NCBI GenBank assembly: GCA_930367215.1
Contig: OV884057.1
Coordinates: 109,393,284-109,457,283 of the forward strand
Direction of reading: 5' to 3'
DNA length: 64,000 nt
Origin: Pollenia angustigena
Lineage: Eukaryota; Arthropoda; Insecta; Diptera; Polleniidae
Part shown: positions 22,337 through 33,256 of the stretch, one piece after another
How positions within the stretch are numbered: position 1 is the first letter of the stretch
Layout: each line of letters opens with the position of its first letter
Position numbers and translations under genes: made by a program
The notes under the pieces: generated by a model
Database searches by the model: none
The model's input: only the letters and a program-made list of their open reading frames with translations
Told to the model about the DNA's origin: nothing

Positions 22337-23048
22337 ATATATTATAATTCCATTAGTAATTTTATTTTTTATACTTTATTGCGTTGCTAGTAGGGATGCC
22401 AATCCCGAATACCGAAAACCCGAGATTAAAAATTCAAGACCCGAATTCAGGGATTTTTACATAAAAATCCCGAGATTTTGATTTTAGTAAAAATGTGCTA
22501 ATTTTTTTTTATCAAATACAACTACATACATATGTATATTTAAATAATTGTGAGGTGCCCTGTTAAAAATAACTTCAAAAATTTAATATTAAATCATATT
22601 GGCAATGAATCTAATTTTTACTGCTTACAAAAAGAGGTCACAAGTGGATAAATGTTACATGTAATGCATTTTGTGCCACAGAAAACAAAATCAGAAGATA
22701 AAGTTGACCAATTAACAACATATTTTAATAAAAGCGAAACCGATGAATATTAACATGTGAGCTTATATTATTTTAGTAACATCGACCTTTTGTTGAACGT
22801 ATATTTTCAATATACATATATACATATTTTAGGGTGTTGTGCGACAATCGGATATCATTTCAATTTAAAAACTTGGAAAAAAACGTGATTATGTATATTT
22901 ATTTGCATGCATATCATGTCAAATATATGCATATTTTGTGAATGTTTAAACTTGCCCTGAAAATATTAAAATAAAAAAAAAAAAAAAATTAATTATACTA
23001 CATACATATTTATAACAAAATATTAAGAGATACATCCTTTGTTAAAAG
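22337..23048. other. AT-rich spacer before the PIWI exons
   Basis: No first coding exon for the PIWI gene is visible here. Around 22390-22480 there is a CCCGAATACCGAAAACCCGAG repeat with hairpin potential. A long A run lies near 22973. Confidence 0.4.
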
Positions 23049-24129
23049 TCTCAAGCCCCAGGTGGACCATCGGCACCAGAAACAGCTGGTTCAGCTCCTT
23101 TTGCATGGGGCAATCCAAATGCTGGTGGAGCTCGAGGTACTAGTCGTGGAGGGGTTGTTATGAGTGCCACACAACCTACAGCTATAGCACAGCAGCGTCC
23201 TCCAGCTCCAGCTACACTAGGACGTGCAACCACACATCGTGATGTACCTGTTGACGAAACCCCCGGAGGTTGGTAATTTGCATGTTAATAAACTTGATGA
23301 TAAAAAAAAAACTTTACTTACAGCTGTTGGAAAGGATGATAATCGTGGTGTTGTTCGTGGTAAACGCGTTATTGCAGAACTCGTTCACTCGCGTCCCCAA
23401 GATCTGAAAACAAAATGCGGTTCAGTTGGTGAAAAAGTGTCTCTTCAGACAAATTATTTTCGAGTTCTAAGAAAACCAAATTGGTCAATACATCAGTTTC
23501 GAGTGGACTTTAGCCCAGATATTGACATGATTCGTCTTCGTCGAGCCTATTTAGCTCAACATAAAGATATTTTTGGTGGCTATTTATTTGATGGTACATT
23601 GTTATTCTGCACAAATTTTTTTATGGATCAAGTAGAAAATGGTCAAAAAGAACTGCTAACAAAAAATCGTGAGGGAGAAATAATACAAATTAAAATTAAG
23701 CATGTCGGAATAGTCGATGTTTCGGATGCTCAACAAATTCAAGTACTGAATTTAATTTTACGTCGTGCTATGGAAGGCCTTCAATTGCAATTAGTTGGAA
23801 GAAACTTTTTTGATCCGGTTGCAAAAGCAAGTATTTATTTTGCATTTTAACTGCCTCAATTGCTATATGTAGATGTATTATTTTTACAGAACTTAACTAA
23901 ACTTTACTTTTATCTTTTTATTTTAAAAAAATATAGATTAATTTGGACAGTTATAGAATGGAACTTTGGCCAGGCTATCAAACTTCAATTAGGCAGCACG
24001 AAAGGGATATTCTATTATGTGCCGAAATTACACACAAAGTAATGCGTACTCAAACACTTTACGAAATCCTTTCCGATTGTTCACGAGATTTTCAAGATTT
24101 TCAAACAGGTTTTAAACAGCAAGTTGTTG
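23049..24129 (+). CDS. PIWI-subfamily Argonaute, N-terminal exons only (partial)
   Basis: Three exons: 23049-23268, 23324-23826, 23937-24129. Phases match throughout. Intron 1 is GT-AG. Intron 2 fits best as GC-AG: donor AAA|GCAAGT at 23827 and acceptor ATATAG at 23936, giving the expected DPVAK-x-NLDSYRMELWPGY join, whereas the nearby GT sites lose residues or break frame. Exon 1 is Gly/Pro/Ala-rich (GNPNAGGARGTSRGG), the usual disordered PIWI N-terminus. Exon 2 holds the N domain (SLQTNYFRVLRKPNW, FGGYLFDGTLLFC, VLNLILRRAMEGLQLQLVGR). Exon 3 holds the linker (SIRQHERDILLCAEITHKVM) and ends at a GTAAGT donor. PAZ, MID and PIWI (slicer) domains and a start codon are absent from the window. 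PIWI proteins bind piRNAs to silence transposons. No lesion is seen in the exons, so this is a gene edge separated by very long introns or a partial duplicate. Confidence 0.85.
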
Positions 24130-24220
24130 GTAAGTTTTATTAATTATAAATTTATCCCTTTTAATCCCTTTGCAAAAAAAAGAAGAAAAAAATAAATAAG
24201 AATGTATATGTGTAATACAC

Positions 24221-25559
24221 TAGAGTTGTCAAAACCGGTTTCCGAACTATTCGAAAAACCGATTTTTTTGGATTTTTCCGGTTTTTTAAAACCGGTTCCT
24301 TACAAAGGCCGGTTTTCGAAGTATTCGAGAAACCGGTTTTTTGGTCTCGAATAATCGACTTTTTCTTATATTTAATTTTTTTCATTATCTTGCATTCGAT
24401 GACATTTTTAGTAACCACTTTTGTTAATTACAACAGTATTTTAATTTTTGTCATCATACATAACATATTCATTACAGTACCAAGCTATTGAACTTGCAGA
24501 AGAGTACTACAAAACAGAATTTTTTATAATTCCCAGCAGTATGAGTTAAGCCCAAGTTCTGACTTTGGCTTTGGTTTGTTTCTTTAAAGTATTAAAAATG
24601 GATAAAATTACTTTAATAAAGTTATCAAGAGATTATTTTAAACATATTAATGATGGATTATTTACCCTGCAGCCACACAATTAAGTCTTTCTTGATAGTC
24701 TTTTACTGTTTGCCAAAATTTCCAAACATTGAAAACTGTAACATGCAGTCTACAACTGACATGAAATGCTTAACTTTAACACTAATATGATGTTAGTGTT
24801 AGGTATAGACTCATCATGTTAGAAGTTGTCTCATGTTATAATACGGTTGTTAATGCAAATGTTTTAACAACGCTGTTATAACTTCAAGTTAAAACAGCAA
24901 ATCATGTCAGTTGTAGACGGGCAGTAATGTAGGCTTAACGCAATTTTTAAGCAAATTACTTTCAAGATGTCATCAAGAAAACAATTTATTAAGACAAACT
25001 TGTAATCAGCTGTTAAATTGAACGTTAAATTGCTAAACAAATGGAAAGTGGAAATCGAAAGCAATCTCGTGGTCAATTTAAAAGTGTGAGTGTGTTAGTA
25101 AAAAAGTGAGAGTGTATGTGGCCGATTCGACATCATACTGAGTTTGAGGTGTGTTCAGGGGATTCTTTGTGATTAATGAGATGACTTAGTGGTAATCATG
25201 CCAATTTAAAGTGGTTAACAAATCACTTCAATGTACGTTTAATTATCTTGATTTTGTATGATTAAAGCTTAATCACGTTCGAGATGCTTTAACGCGCTTA
25301 AAAACCCAAGTGTGAACATAGCATGACATTTTATGTAGTTATATAAGTAGCTTGTATTTTACGTTTTAGTTCTGAAGAACATACGTACAAATAGCTTGTT
25401 TTGTTTTACTTTTTTATTAAATAATTTAAAAAACCGAAAAACCGATTATTCGAAACCGGTTTTTAGTTGCAAAACCGAAAACCCGATTTTTTCAGAAGAC
25501 GGTTTTTCGATGTATTCGAAAACCGGTTTTTGTAAATATACGAATATTTGACAACTCTA
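24221..25559. mobile_element. 1.3-kb TIR element (hAT/MULE-like, non-autonomous)
   Basis: Ends TAGAGTTGTC and GACAACTCTA are perfect inverted repeats, followed inward by AACCGGTTT/AAACCGGTTTT-rich subterminal arms (24230-24360 and 25430-25550). GTAATACAC flanks both sides (24212-24220 and 25560-25568), so the TSD is 8 or 9 bp. The core has no transposase ORF. It lies 90 bp after the third PIWI exon, that is within its next intron. Confidence 0.82.
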
Positions 25560-25588
25560 GTAATACACATTGTGTATGTAGATATACA

Positions 25589-26437
25589 CCCAGCGGTAAA
25601 TATTAAAAGGACCGCAAGTCGCAGGCCTTTTTGAGAGCCTCTATACACCTTTTAAAAAGGTTCGCGTCGTTTGATATCTTGCCTTCAGAAGTATGCCTTC
25701 TAGAAGGTATAAATTTCTTTTTGAAAGACCTTCCAACATATTCAGTACACTACTTCCTTCTTTAAGAAGGGAGAAAGGAAGCTTTTCAGTTTTATACATT
25801 TTTTATTTCTAGTGACCTTTTTTACTCCATTCTTTGGGATGGGATCGAATTTGATATAAAAGGGAGTGTGAAAGAGCTTGCTTCCAATGACAACCTGTGT
25901 AAAGGCCACTTTACACGGTAATACAGTGTATTACGACTTTATAGAATCAAAATAATATGAAATTCTCTCCGTGTTTAAAAGAAAAAAATAAAAGTCTGTT
26001 GAGAGTATACTTTATGTTTACACGGATGGTATAAGTAAAATCAAAAATAATAACAAAAAAGCAGATGGTTGCAGTTTTACAATTTTTACAAAAGCAACAT
26101 GAAAATTTCCTGAGTTGTTTTTGTAATTGTATAAAAATGCTACCACCTTCAATATACTCCGTTAAAATGCACCTCTGGTGTGATGAAAATACATAAGTTT
26201 CTAAAATGGTTTAGAAAAAAACCATTTACCGACCGCTTGTCAGATTTTGTATTCGTATTCTCTCTTACTCAATGCATTTTGCTTTTACATGATAAGATTT
26301 CTCTCATTCTACATTATGTCGTAATACAATGTATTACCGTGTAAACTGGCCTTAAGTATTGAATGCGGCGAAGAGGGATTGTGGCTGCTAAATAAGGCCT
26401 TCTATTAGGCCTCTTCTCAATAGTAGTTACCGCTGGG
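25589..26437. mobile_element. MITE with CCCAGCGGTAA ends, carrying a nested MITE
   Basis: CCCAGCGGTAA at 25589 is repeated inverted as TTACCGCTGGG ending at 26437. The interior without the nested element is about 400 bp and contains paired GAAGG/CCTTC motifs. Flank similarity (GATATAC against CATATCT) is weak, so the TSD is not established. Confidence 0.6.
25902..26353. mobile_element. Nested MITE with AAGGCCA-TTTACACGG ends
   Basis: About 40-bp inverted ends: AAGGCCACTTTACACGGTAA at left and its near-inverse TTACCGTGTAAACTGGCCTT at right, both followed by a TACAGTGTATTACGAC-type stretch. It sits inside the 25589-26437 MITE. Internal ORFs are not conserved. Confidence 0.7.
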
Positions 26438-26913
26438 CATATCTACTAGAGGTCTGCAACGAGTAACTTTTTTCTTCACATGTGAAACTCGCTGTCGAAT
26501 ATACTATTTATTTGTTCTCTTGCTTAACGCGCAAAAAGTGAAGAGAAGTGATTGTTGTTTTTATAAATACTAACATACAGCAGCCGAAGATGAAATATGT
26601 TCCGAAAAAAAGGAACATATTAGAATGGGTACAACGAAAAAGAAGTACCTATAAAATTATGATCACTTCATGTGGTACTTGTAGTAAAGGTGAAATTTGT
26701 GTAATTACCAAAAAATTAGACAAAAATTTATTTCTTAAGACTAGATAATTAGAAATTTTTTGTGTAATTTAGCCTAAATGTTTTTTCATATACAAGTAAA
26801 TATTATTCCAAATAAATTTCACTTTTAAATATTTATAAATAAATAAAAGTCTAAATGATCTAAATAAATAAAGTTATGTAGGTATTAACATACCTCATTT
26901 ATTTCCATTTTTT
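26438..26913. other. Spacer, no supported gene
   Basis: A 66-codon ORF (26548-26748) shows no recognisable domain. The rest is AT-rich. Confidence 0.35.
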
Positions 26914-28282
26914 TATACCCTCCACCACAATTAGTTGTGAAGAGGGTATATTCAGTTTGTCATTCCGTGTGAAACTTTTTTACTATTCATCTCAGACCCT
27001 ATAAAGTATATATATTCTGGGTCCTTGAGTAATTTTAAGTCGATTTAGCCATGTCCGTCTGTCTGTCCGTCTGTCCGTCTGTTGAAAACACGCTCACTTT
27101 CGAAAAACTCAAAAAAAAATCAACAAACTTGGTGTCAAATTGCTTGTAGTTATCCTAAGCAGTTTGGGATTGAAATTCAGCAAAATCGGTTCACCTAAAA
27201 AAAAATTGATAATTTTGTTACAAAAACTAACATAAATGGTGGAAAAATGCACAGAATGATATAAGATTTCGCAACAATTCGTTTTATTTAACTGGAAATC
27301 ACGCTGTGAAATTTCGTGAAGATCCGTCAATAATTTACCCTAGGCCCCATATAAGCCCTACTCCCGGAAAACAGTATATTAAGCCTAAAACCCTAACTAA
27401 CAATGCTATCATTACAAATTTTGGCAAGTCACAGTTACATAGGACTAGAAATTAAACTGTTAAGTTTCGTGAAGATCGGTCCATAATTTACCATAGGCCC
27501 CATATAAAACCTACTTCCGGAAAACAACTTAGTACGCCTAAAAACATAAAAAATAATGCTATCATAACAAAATTTTGTACATCAAAGTTTTATAGAACTA
27601 AAAATAAATCTTTGAAATTTCGTGAAGATCGGTTCATAATTTACCATAGGCCCCAACTTTACTCCCGGAAAACAACTTAGTACGCCTAAAAACGTAAAAA
27701 ATAATGCTATCATAACAAAATTTGGTACATCAAAGTTTTATTGGACAAGAAATAAAATTGTGTTATTTCGTGAAGATCGGTTCATAACTTACCCTGGGCC
27801 CCATATAAACCTTACTCCCGGAAAACAGTTTAGTACGCCTAAATCCGTAAAAAATAATGCTATCATAACAAAATTTGGTACATCAAAGTATTATAGGACA
27901 AGAAATAAAACTGTGTAATTTCGTGAAGATCGGTCCATAATTTACCCTGGGCCCCATATAAACCCTACTCCCGGAAAACAGTTTAGTACGCCTAAATCCG
28001 TAAAAAATAATGCTATCATAACAAAATTTGGTACATCAAAGTTTTATAGAACTGGGAAAAAGACTGTGAAATTTCGTGAAGATCGGTCCATAATTTACCC
28101 TAGGCCCCATATAAACCCTACTACCGGAAAACAGTTTAGTCGCCTAAATCCATAATTAATAACAAATCGTCACAGTTTAAGATAATAATAACATCATACA
28201 GATATTACTCCTTAAACATTCGAACTGTCGGTGGAGGGTATCAAAGATTCGGCACAGCCGAATATAGCACTCTAACTTGTTT
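26914..28282. mobile_element. TATACCCTCCACC element with internal minisatellite
   Basis: Begins TATACCCTCCACCACAATTA, followed by CCTATAAAGTATATATATTC and a GTCYGTCTGTCC run, and closes with GGTGGAGGGTATCAAAGATT and GCCGAATATAGCACTCTAAC. The terminal TACCCTCCACC is inverted at the other end. A diverged scrap of the same start is at about 56685-56735, and a GTCY-containing relative at 39.3-39.5 kb. The class is widespread in muscoid genomes from my general knowledge; its superfamily is not certain. No protein. Confidence 0.75.
27315..28160. repeat. Minisatellite, six units of about 153 bp
   Basis: Units begin CGTGAAGATCGGT near 27315, 27469, 27621, 27769, 27922 and 28075 (spacing 148-154 bp). 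Each contains CCCCATATAAACC-TACT, CCGGAAAACA, ACGCCTAAA and GCTATCAT-ACAAAATTTGG. Copies diverge by scattered substitutions, most in the first. Confidence 0.92.
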
Positions 28283-28726
28283 TTTATTAAGCTTAACAGT
28301 AAAAAAAGACAATATTTTTTGTTTTTAATGTTTGCAAAACTTCACGTGGTACTGATGGTACCTAGTGAAGTTTGGCTGTCGCATGATACTCGACCGTTCG
28401 TTTTATGAATGGTCAAGTGAGAGAGAAAAACGAACAAGTGGTTAGCAAGCACAAACAAAGTCGAGTAACAACCAATAGTTACTCGCTAATTTTGTTGTTC
28501 TCAAAAACATGTACCATGTTTTTTTATTATAGTTCGAGTAAGTGTTCATGCTTTGCTAGATCATATGTACTTTTTAAGTACAAATCCATTTGTGCAGGCG
28601 TCTAATATCTACAACATTTTGCGTAAAATTATTTACATATTCGGGCATAATCTAGAAATTGAATTCGAGTAAATTTTAACAACGATCCTTTACTGAAATT
28701 TCATAAATATATGTATTTCATTTTCA
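28283..28726. other. Spacer, no supported gene
   Basis: Contains the near-repeated CTTCACGTGGTACTGATGGTACC-TAGTGAAG hairpin near 28340-28370 and otherwise AT-rich sequence. Confidence 0.35.
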
Positions 28727-29447
28727 AGATTTTGTTTGTCGTGCTTAATTCGCAATTTTTATTCTTGATAAAAACACTAAAATTTATTGTTGAAGGGATA
28801 AGCTATTCCTATGCGCATTTCACTGATTGCTAAGGCCAGATCGTCAGGAAACTTCATCAAAAGATTTTAGAAAAACTAAAGATATTAAACAAATAAAACT
28901 GTTAAGCGAATAAGAATTACAAGCAACAATTTTACTTGTAACAATATCGAAGCTTAAACAAAAACAACAATAAACAGTGAGCTTATCTTTTCTTACATTC
29001 CCCGCTAAAATTGGTTGGAATTCTACCAACATTAATTGTAGGCCCCTATTACGGTTCACAACTCGACTCAATTGAGTTGTAATTAAGACAACTGGTTGTG
29101 ATCAGTTGTAATTTTTGCTATGTTTTTGTTCACCGCAATATAGCAAAGTTGTAAACCATAATACAAAAATTAAGAAATTACAACTGAGAATTGTGAACCT
29201 TAATAGGGGCGGGCCGTAGTTGTAAGTAGGTTAAGACAAAACAAAATGAAAACAAAAACAAACAAAAAATTGCTTTATTGTCAAAGTTATTTTCGCAAAA
29301 AATAAAGCATATTTCCAGTTTAGTTTCTTTTAGCCATGCACTTGCCAGTTTATTCTCAAAGTAATTTTTTTGGGAATACAAAATTTTTTATTTACAAGAT
29401 TTTGTTTGTCGTTCTTAACTCCCAATTTTTATTCTTGATAAGAAACT
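28727..29447. repeat. Foldback family A, copy 2 (interrupted)
   Basis: 28727-29040 follows the left part of 4527-4988 (CGTGCTTAATTC, GGGATAAGCTATTCCTATGC, CCAGATCGTCAGGAAACTTC). The sequence resumes at 29216 with GTTGTAAGTAGGTTAAGA and ends with a second arm piece (TTTGTCGTTCTTAACTCCC) near 29447. A 175-bp MITE splits it. Confidence 0.65.
29041..29215. mobile_element. 175-bp MITE with GTA TSD
   Basis: GGCCCCTATTACGGTTCACA at the left matches the inverse of AATTGTGAACCTTAATAGGG...GGGCC at the right. GTA stands at 29038-29040 and 29216-29218. Comparison with the intact family A sequence at 31.97 kb (AACATTAATTGCAGCTGTAAG) shows that one GTA is the pre-insertion state. Confidence 0.82.
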
Positions 29448-30640
29448 GAACTGGCAACATGCTTTATTTTTATATTTGTAAGGGTCTACAACTGAAGGTT
29501 AAATGGTATATGAGGCTATCAGCGCAAAAGTGGTGTAACCCCATACTACATTTTATGAGATACGAGTAGTTAACACTACTCTTGCACTATAGTACTTGGT
29601 TGTACCGGCCCGTTCAAAAACTATGTTTCGAGCGCCATCTGTTTTGGACACAAACAGTTGGCTTACTCGACTATTGCACTGTAAAGAACAGTGCAAAGAA
29701 CATTTGTATCATACACCAGAACCGTAACCAACGTAAATTGTGGGTTACTCCACATTTGCGCGAAATTATCGTATATGCCAATTTTTTTTGAAATTGAGTT
29801 TTTGATGCAATCTTGTTCTAGATTCAAAGACACGTCGCCTGACTAAATATTGTAGACGAATTCCACTTCGTTGCTCCAAAAATTGAATGTATATTTTCAT
29901 ATTTATATTGCAAGTGATAGCAGAGAAAAGTATAAAAATGGCTCTCCCGTAAAATTTGGTTTTTGTAACATACGATAATTTCTCGCAAAGGGGTCGATAA
30001 GTTTGTCATTCCGTCTGAAATTTCTACAATGTTGATCTTACACCAGATTAAGACGGTGATTTTATTTTATGTTTTATTAAGACATGATTTTTGGTGTTTG
30101 TGGGTAAGTCCCAATTTACATTATACGATTTTTGTCGTTGCGATTATTGTCGTTTCTTCTTTGAAGTCGGTCTGATATTTACATTGTACGATTTTTGACG
30201 TTAAAACTTTTTCTGTGCAATCGAACTTCTATACATTTTTCGTCAAATGAGAGCACAATGAGAGAACGAATGAGCGAACAAAATGAATCGAAGAGTACAC
30301 TCGCTTGTGTACCCATTTTAATTCCTCTCTCCCCTCTCGCCTATAAGGTAAGAATCGCAACGACAAAAATCGTTTAATGTAAAAGCAGACTAACTGTTCT
30401 CTGTATCTTTTTTTATTTATTTATTTATAAATATATATTTTATAAAATTAATTTACAAAATATAGACAGTAAAGGCGCCGGGTAACTGGACCATATGCGC
30501 ACGGTTAATGAAACTAAACAATATAATTCAAATGTTTACAAAAATTAAAAATTTAAATGATAAAATAATAATGAGCTTAAAAAACTGTACGAAATCAAAA
30601 CTAAATGTCCACAATATTATGGAGTCCAAGGATTCTATTG
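29448..30640. other. AT-rich region, inverted-repeat scraps, no gene
   Basis: A CGCGAAATTATCGTATATGCC stretch near 29760 recurs inverted near 29965-29995, so a diverged hairpin spans about 29.75-30.0 kb. CGATTTTTGTCGTT motifs recur inverted near 30125 and 30350. No domain-bearing ORF. Confidence 0.4.
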
Positions 30641-31125
30641 ATAAGTTAAAATTTGTTTACTTGCTACAGTCAAGAGTCTCCTCCAGTGGTAGTGGAATTT
30701 TTGAATTTGGACATTCACACAGAATATGAGTTACTGTAAGATCCACATCGCAAAAGGTACATTAAGGTGGACCCGTCTTCTCATAATAGTGCCTAGAGTT
30801 GAATACGGCCTTTCCCACTCTTAAACGAACAAGCATTATACATTGCTTTCTCGAAAATGTCGGGTTATACCCCGGTCTTTTTGGACGCAGGTGTTCTATT
30901 GCGAAGGATTTTGTTAGTGCCACGGGAAAGCATGGAATTTCTGTAATTTGTTTCAAATTCAAAGCACTCTTGGCGGCAATGTCCGCATGTTCATTACCTT
31001 GGATTCCTATGTGCGATGGAATTCATATGACCATAATTTCAGTATCTCCATTTGGCAAGCGTAACATGTCATTATATGCCCCTTTTTCATTTTTCATTAA
31101 GGCCTTTATGGCACTTAAACTGTCG
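30640..31125 (-). pseudogene. LINE ORF2 C-terminus: RNase H end and zinc knuckle
   Basis: Minus-strand frames give DSLSAIKALMKNEKGAYNDM and NGDTEIMVI, then NLKQITEIPCFPVALT, QCIMLVRLRVGKAVFNSRHY and, after an in-frame TAA, a CTFCDVDLTVTHILCECP knuckle. This is the RNase H tail and terminal CCHC region of I/Jockey-type LINEs. Together with 31693-31920 it forms one domain split by the MITE at 31134-31684. Frameshifts and the stop make it inactive; no reverse transcriptase remains. Confidence 0.75.
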
Positions 31126-31133
31126 GTGCATAC

Positions 31134-31684
31134 TAGAGGTCTGCAAGAATAAATAAAAACCAATTTCAACACACTCATTTGTTTTTTAACTACAATGTGT
31201 CGAGCACCCAATAATAAAGAAACAAATGAAAGAATAACCAAAGACAAAACGAATAAAAACTCATTCAATTCAGTCAACTCAAGTCAAATGAATGAAATAT
31301 TCAAATGTAATTTGAATGTAAAATTTCTGTACCTTCACATTACGTATGTATGTGTAAGCTTAACTCTTACAAATAAAAGAAGCCACAAGCTTACACACAT
31401 ATTATGTCAATGTATTCAAATAAATGTATGGACATTCAATAATTCAAAAATTATTCGAATATTTTTTGTAAACTTGCTCTCTCTAACGGGTCATTCCACT
31501 GTTTTGTTATTTATGAATGACTCTCAAATTCATTTACACTAAACAAGTATTTTATTCAATTCATTCTCTCTTATTTTTGTATATGGTTTACTCTTTTCTT
31601 ATATTTTTGAATGTTAAATATTTGAGTAAATGTTGTGCACTTTGAATAAAGGCAAACAAGTGAATTATTCAAAGCAGACCTCTA
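31134..31684. mobile_element. 551-bp hAT MITE inside LINE RNase H
   Basis: TAGAGGTCTGC at 31134 and GCAGACCTCTA at 31684 are perfect inverted ends. GTGCATAC flanks both sides (31126-31133 and 31685-31692), an exact 8-bp TSD typical of hAT. The interruption falls inside the LINE RNase H codons, and removing it makes the domain contiguous. The interior is rich in ATTCAAAT/TGAATG motifs, with no transposase. Confidence 0.9.
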
Positions 31685-31692
31685 GTGCATAC

Positions 31693-31920
31693 CAAACTTT
31701 TACAACCCTGTTCAATGGCGTGATTCATTGCTTTTTTAATCGCAGACATTTCTGCAATAAAAATGCCAGTGTGATTTGGCAGTCGAGATGTATTTATAGT
31801 CTCAAATTGAGTGCATGATAGTTGTTTAACGATAGAATATGATGTTTTGTTATCCCGATAAGAACCATCCGTGTAATAAACCGAATCAGGGGCAAATAAA
31901 GACATTTTCTCCAGCAACAT
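31693..31920 (-). pseudogene. LINE RNase H domain, N-terminal part
   Basis: Minus-strand frame with YYTDGSYRDNKTSYSIVKQL (first catalytic Asp in TDGS) and TGIFIAEMSAIKKAMNHAIE (catalytic Glu in AEMSA), ending GCKSLVCT at the MITE insertion site. The Asp of DSLSA on the other side would be the third catalytic residue. Cut at about 31920 by the foldback that follows. Confidence 0.75.
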
Positions 31921-32416
31921 TAGTTGCTGGAGAAACAATTAGTTGAAATTCTCTCAACATTAATTGCAGCTGTAAGTAGGTTAAGAAAAACAAAACAAAA
32001 ACAACAACAACCCACAAAAGATGCTGTCAATTAAGTGTTTTTTCAGGCCTACTTACAGCTGCAATTAATGTTGAGAGAATTTCAACTAATTGTAGTGGGG
32101 AATGTAAGATGAGATAAACCCACTCTTTATTGTTGATGTGTTTTGTTTAAACTTTGATATTATTACAGGTAGAACTGTTGCTATAAGTCTTATACGTTTA
32201 ACAGTTTTATTTGGTTTAATATCTTTAGTTTTTCTAAAATCTTTATGGATGAAGTTTCCTGATGATCTGGCCTAAGCAACCAGTGAAATGCGCATAGGAA
32301 TAGCTTATCCCATCAACAATAAATTTCAAGTGTTTTTATCAAGAATAAAAACTGGGAATTAAGTACGAATAACAAAATCTTTTGAAATTAAAATTTTGTA
32401 TTCCCAAAAATTGAAA
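31921..32416. repeat. Foldback family A, copy 3
   Basis: Opens with an inverted pair built on AATTAGTTGAAATTCTCTCA and CAGCTGTAAGTAGG (31940-31985 against 32045-32095). It then runs through CCAGATCATCAGGAAAC in reverse orientation to GAATTAAGTACGAATAACAA and TTTTGTATTCCCAAAAATTG. It is the best-preserved half of the family in this window. Confidence 0.7.
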
Positions 32417-32900
32417 TTATTTTTTAAGTCAAAAATAAAAGTTAAAAATTACTTTTATTTTTTCGGCCAAAAATAAAAGTTAAAATTTGACTTTTATTTT
32501 TTAAGTAAAAAATATAAGTTCAAATTTGACTTTTATTTTTTAAGTCAGAAAAAAAAATTGACTATGCCATAATAATAACAATGTAATGGAAATATAAGAA
32601 AAATAAGCTCGATGACAATCAGCGTTGTTGTTTTGGTTATTTCTAACCAAAATTGGTTTTTTAACATCTGCTTTCAATAGGAACAAAAGTCAAATTTTAA
32701 CTTTTATTTCTGACTTAAAAAAATAAAAGTCAAATTTTAACTTTAATTGTTGACTTAAAAAATAAAAGTCAAATTTTAACTTATATTTTTTACTTAAAAA
32801 ATAATAGTAAAATTTTAACTTTTATTTTTGACTTAAAAAATAAAAGTCAAATTTAAACTTTTATTTTTGACCAAAAAAATATTGGTCAAAAAATAATTAT
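32417..32900. repeat. Foldback with AAAGT-TTTAACTTTTA subrepeats
   Basis: Left arm (32417-32550) and right arm (32690-32900) are made of several copies of a roughly 37-bp unit (AATAAAAGTCAAATTTTAAC, then TTTTATTTTTGACTT), itself nearly palindromic. A unique centre of about 110 bp separates the arms. No coding potential. Confidence 0.75.
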
Positions 32901-33256
32901 TATAACCCTGCCTTTACACATGCAAGTAGTGGCAAGCCACTGTTGTATACATATTATCAAAGAAAATTTGTTCGAAATAGTCGAATCTCATGCCATTAAC
33001 TTTTGTGATTACACATGCCACTGCGAGCTCATTTTCAAAATGTCGTAGAAGCGTCAACTTGAGCAAATTTGTTTACTTCTCGAATTAAAAAAAAAAGTAC
33101 CAGAAAACGAAAAAGAGTTACCGATTTAATCATAGTGGCACATTTTTGGGGAAATTTTTTCATTTACTTATATTAACATTATTTTAACGATATTAATGCT
33201 CTATTATTAACAAATTTGCTTTTATTTATGCGCGTTTTTAAAAAATTAATCATAAT
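32901..33256. other. Spacer, no gene seen
   Basis: Contains GCAAGTAGTGGCAAGCCACT near 32920-32940, a small hairpin. Otherwise AT-rich. Confidence 0.35.

Noticed and set aside
25589..26437. 8-bp TSD for the CCCAGCGG MITE
   Set aside because: Flanking octamers agree at only about five positions; not claimed.
26548..26748. Small Cys-containing ORF as a gene
   Set aside because: 66 codons with no recognisable family, no splice or promoter context, flanked by MITE ends.
27315..28160. CRISPR-like array
   Set aside because: The 153-bp units are contiguous without unique spacers: a minisatellite in a eukaryotic transposon.
29582..30009. Harbinger-like N-terminal transposase exon (RKLWVTPHLRE wording)
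   Set aside because: The similarity is a few residues only, and the same stretch recurs inverted nearby as non-coding repeat.
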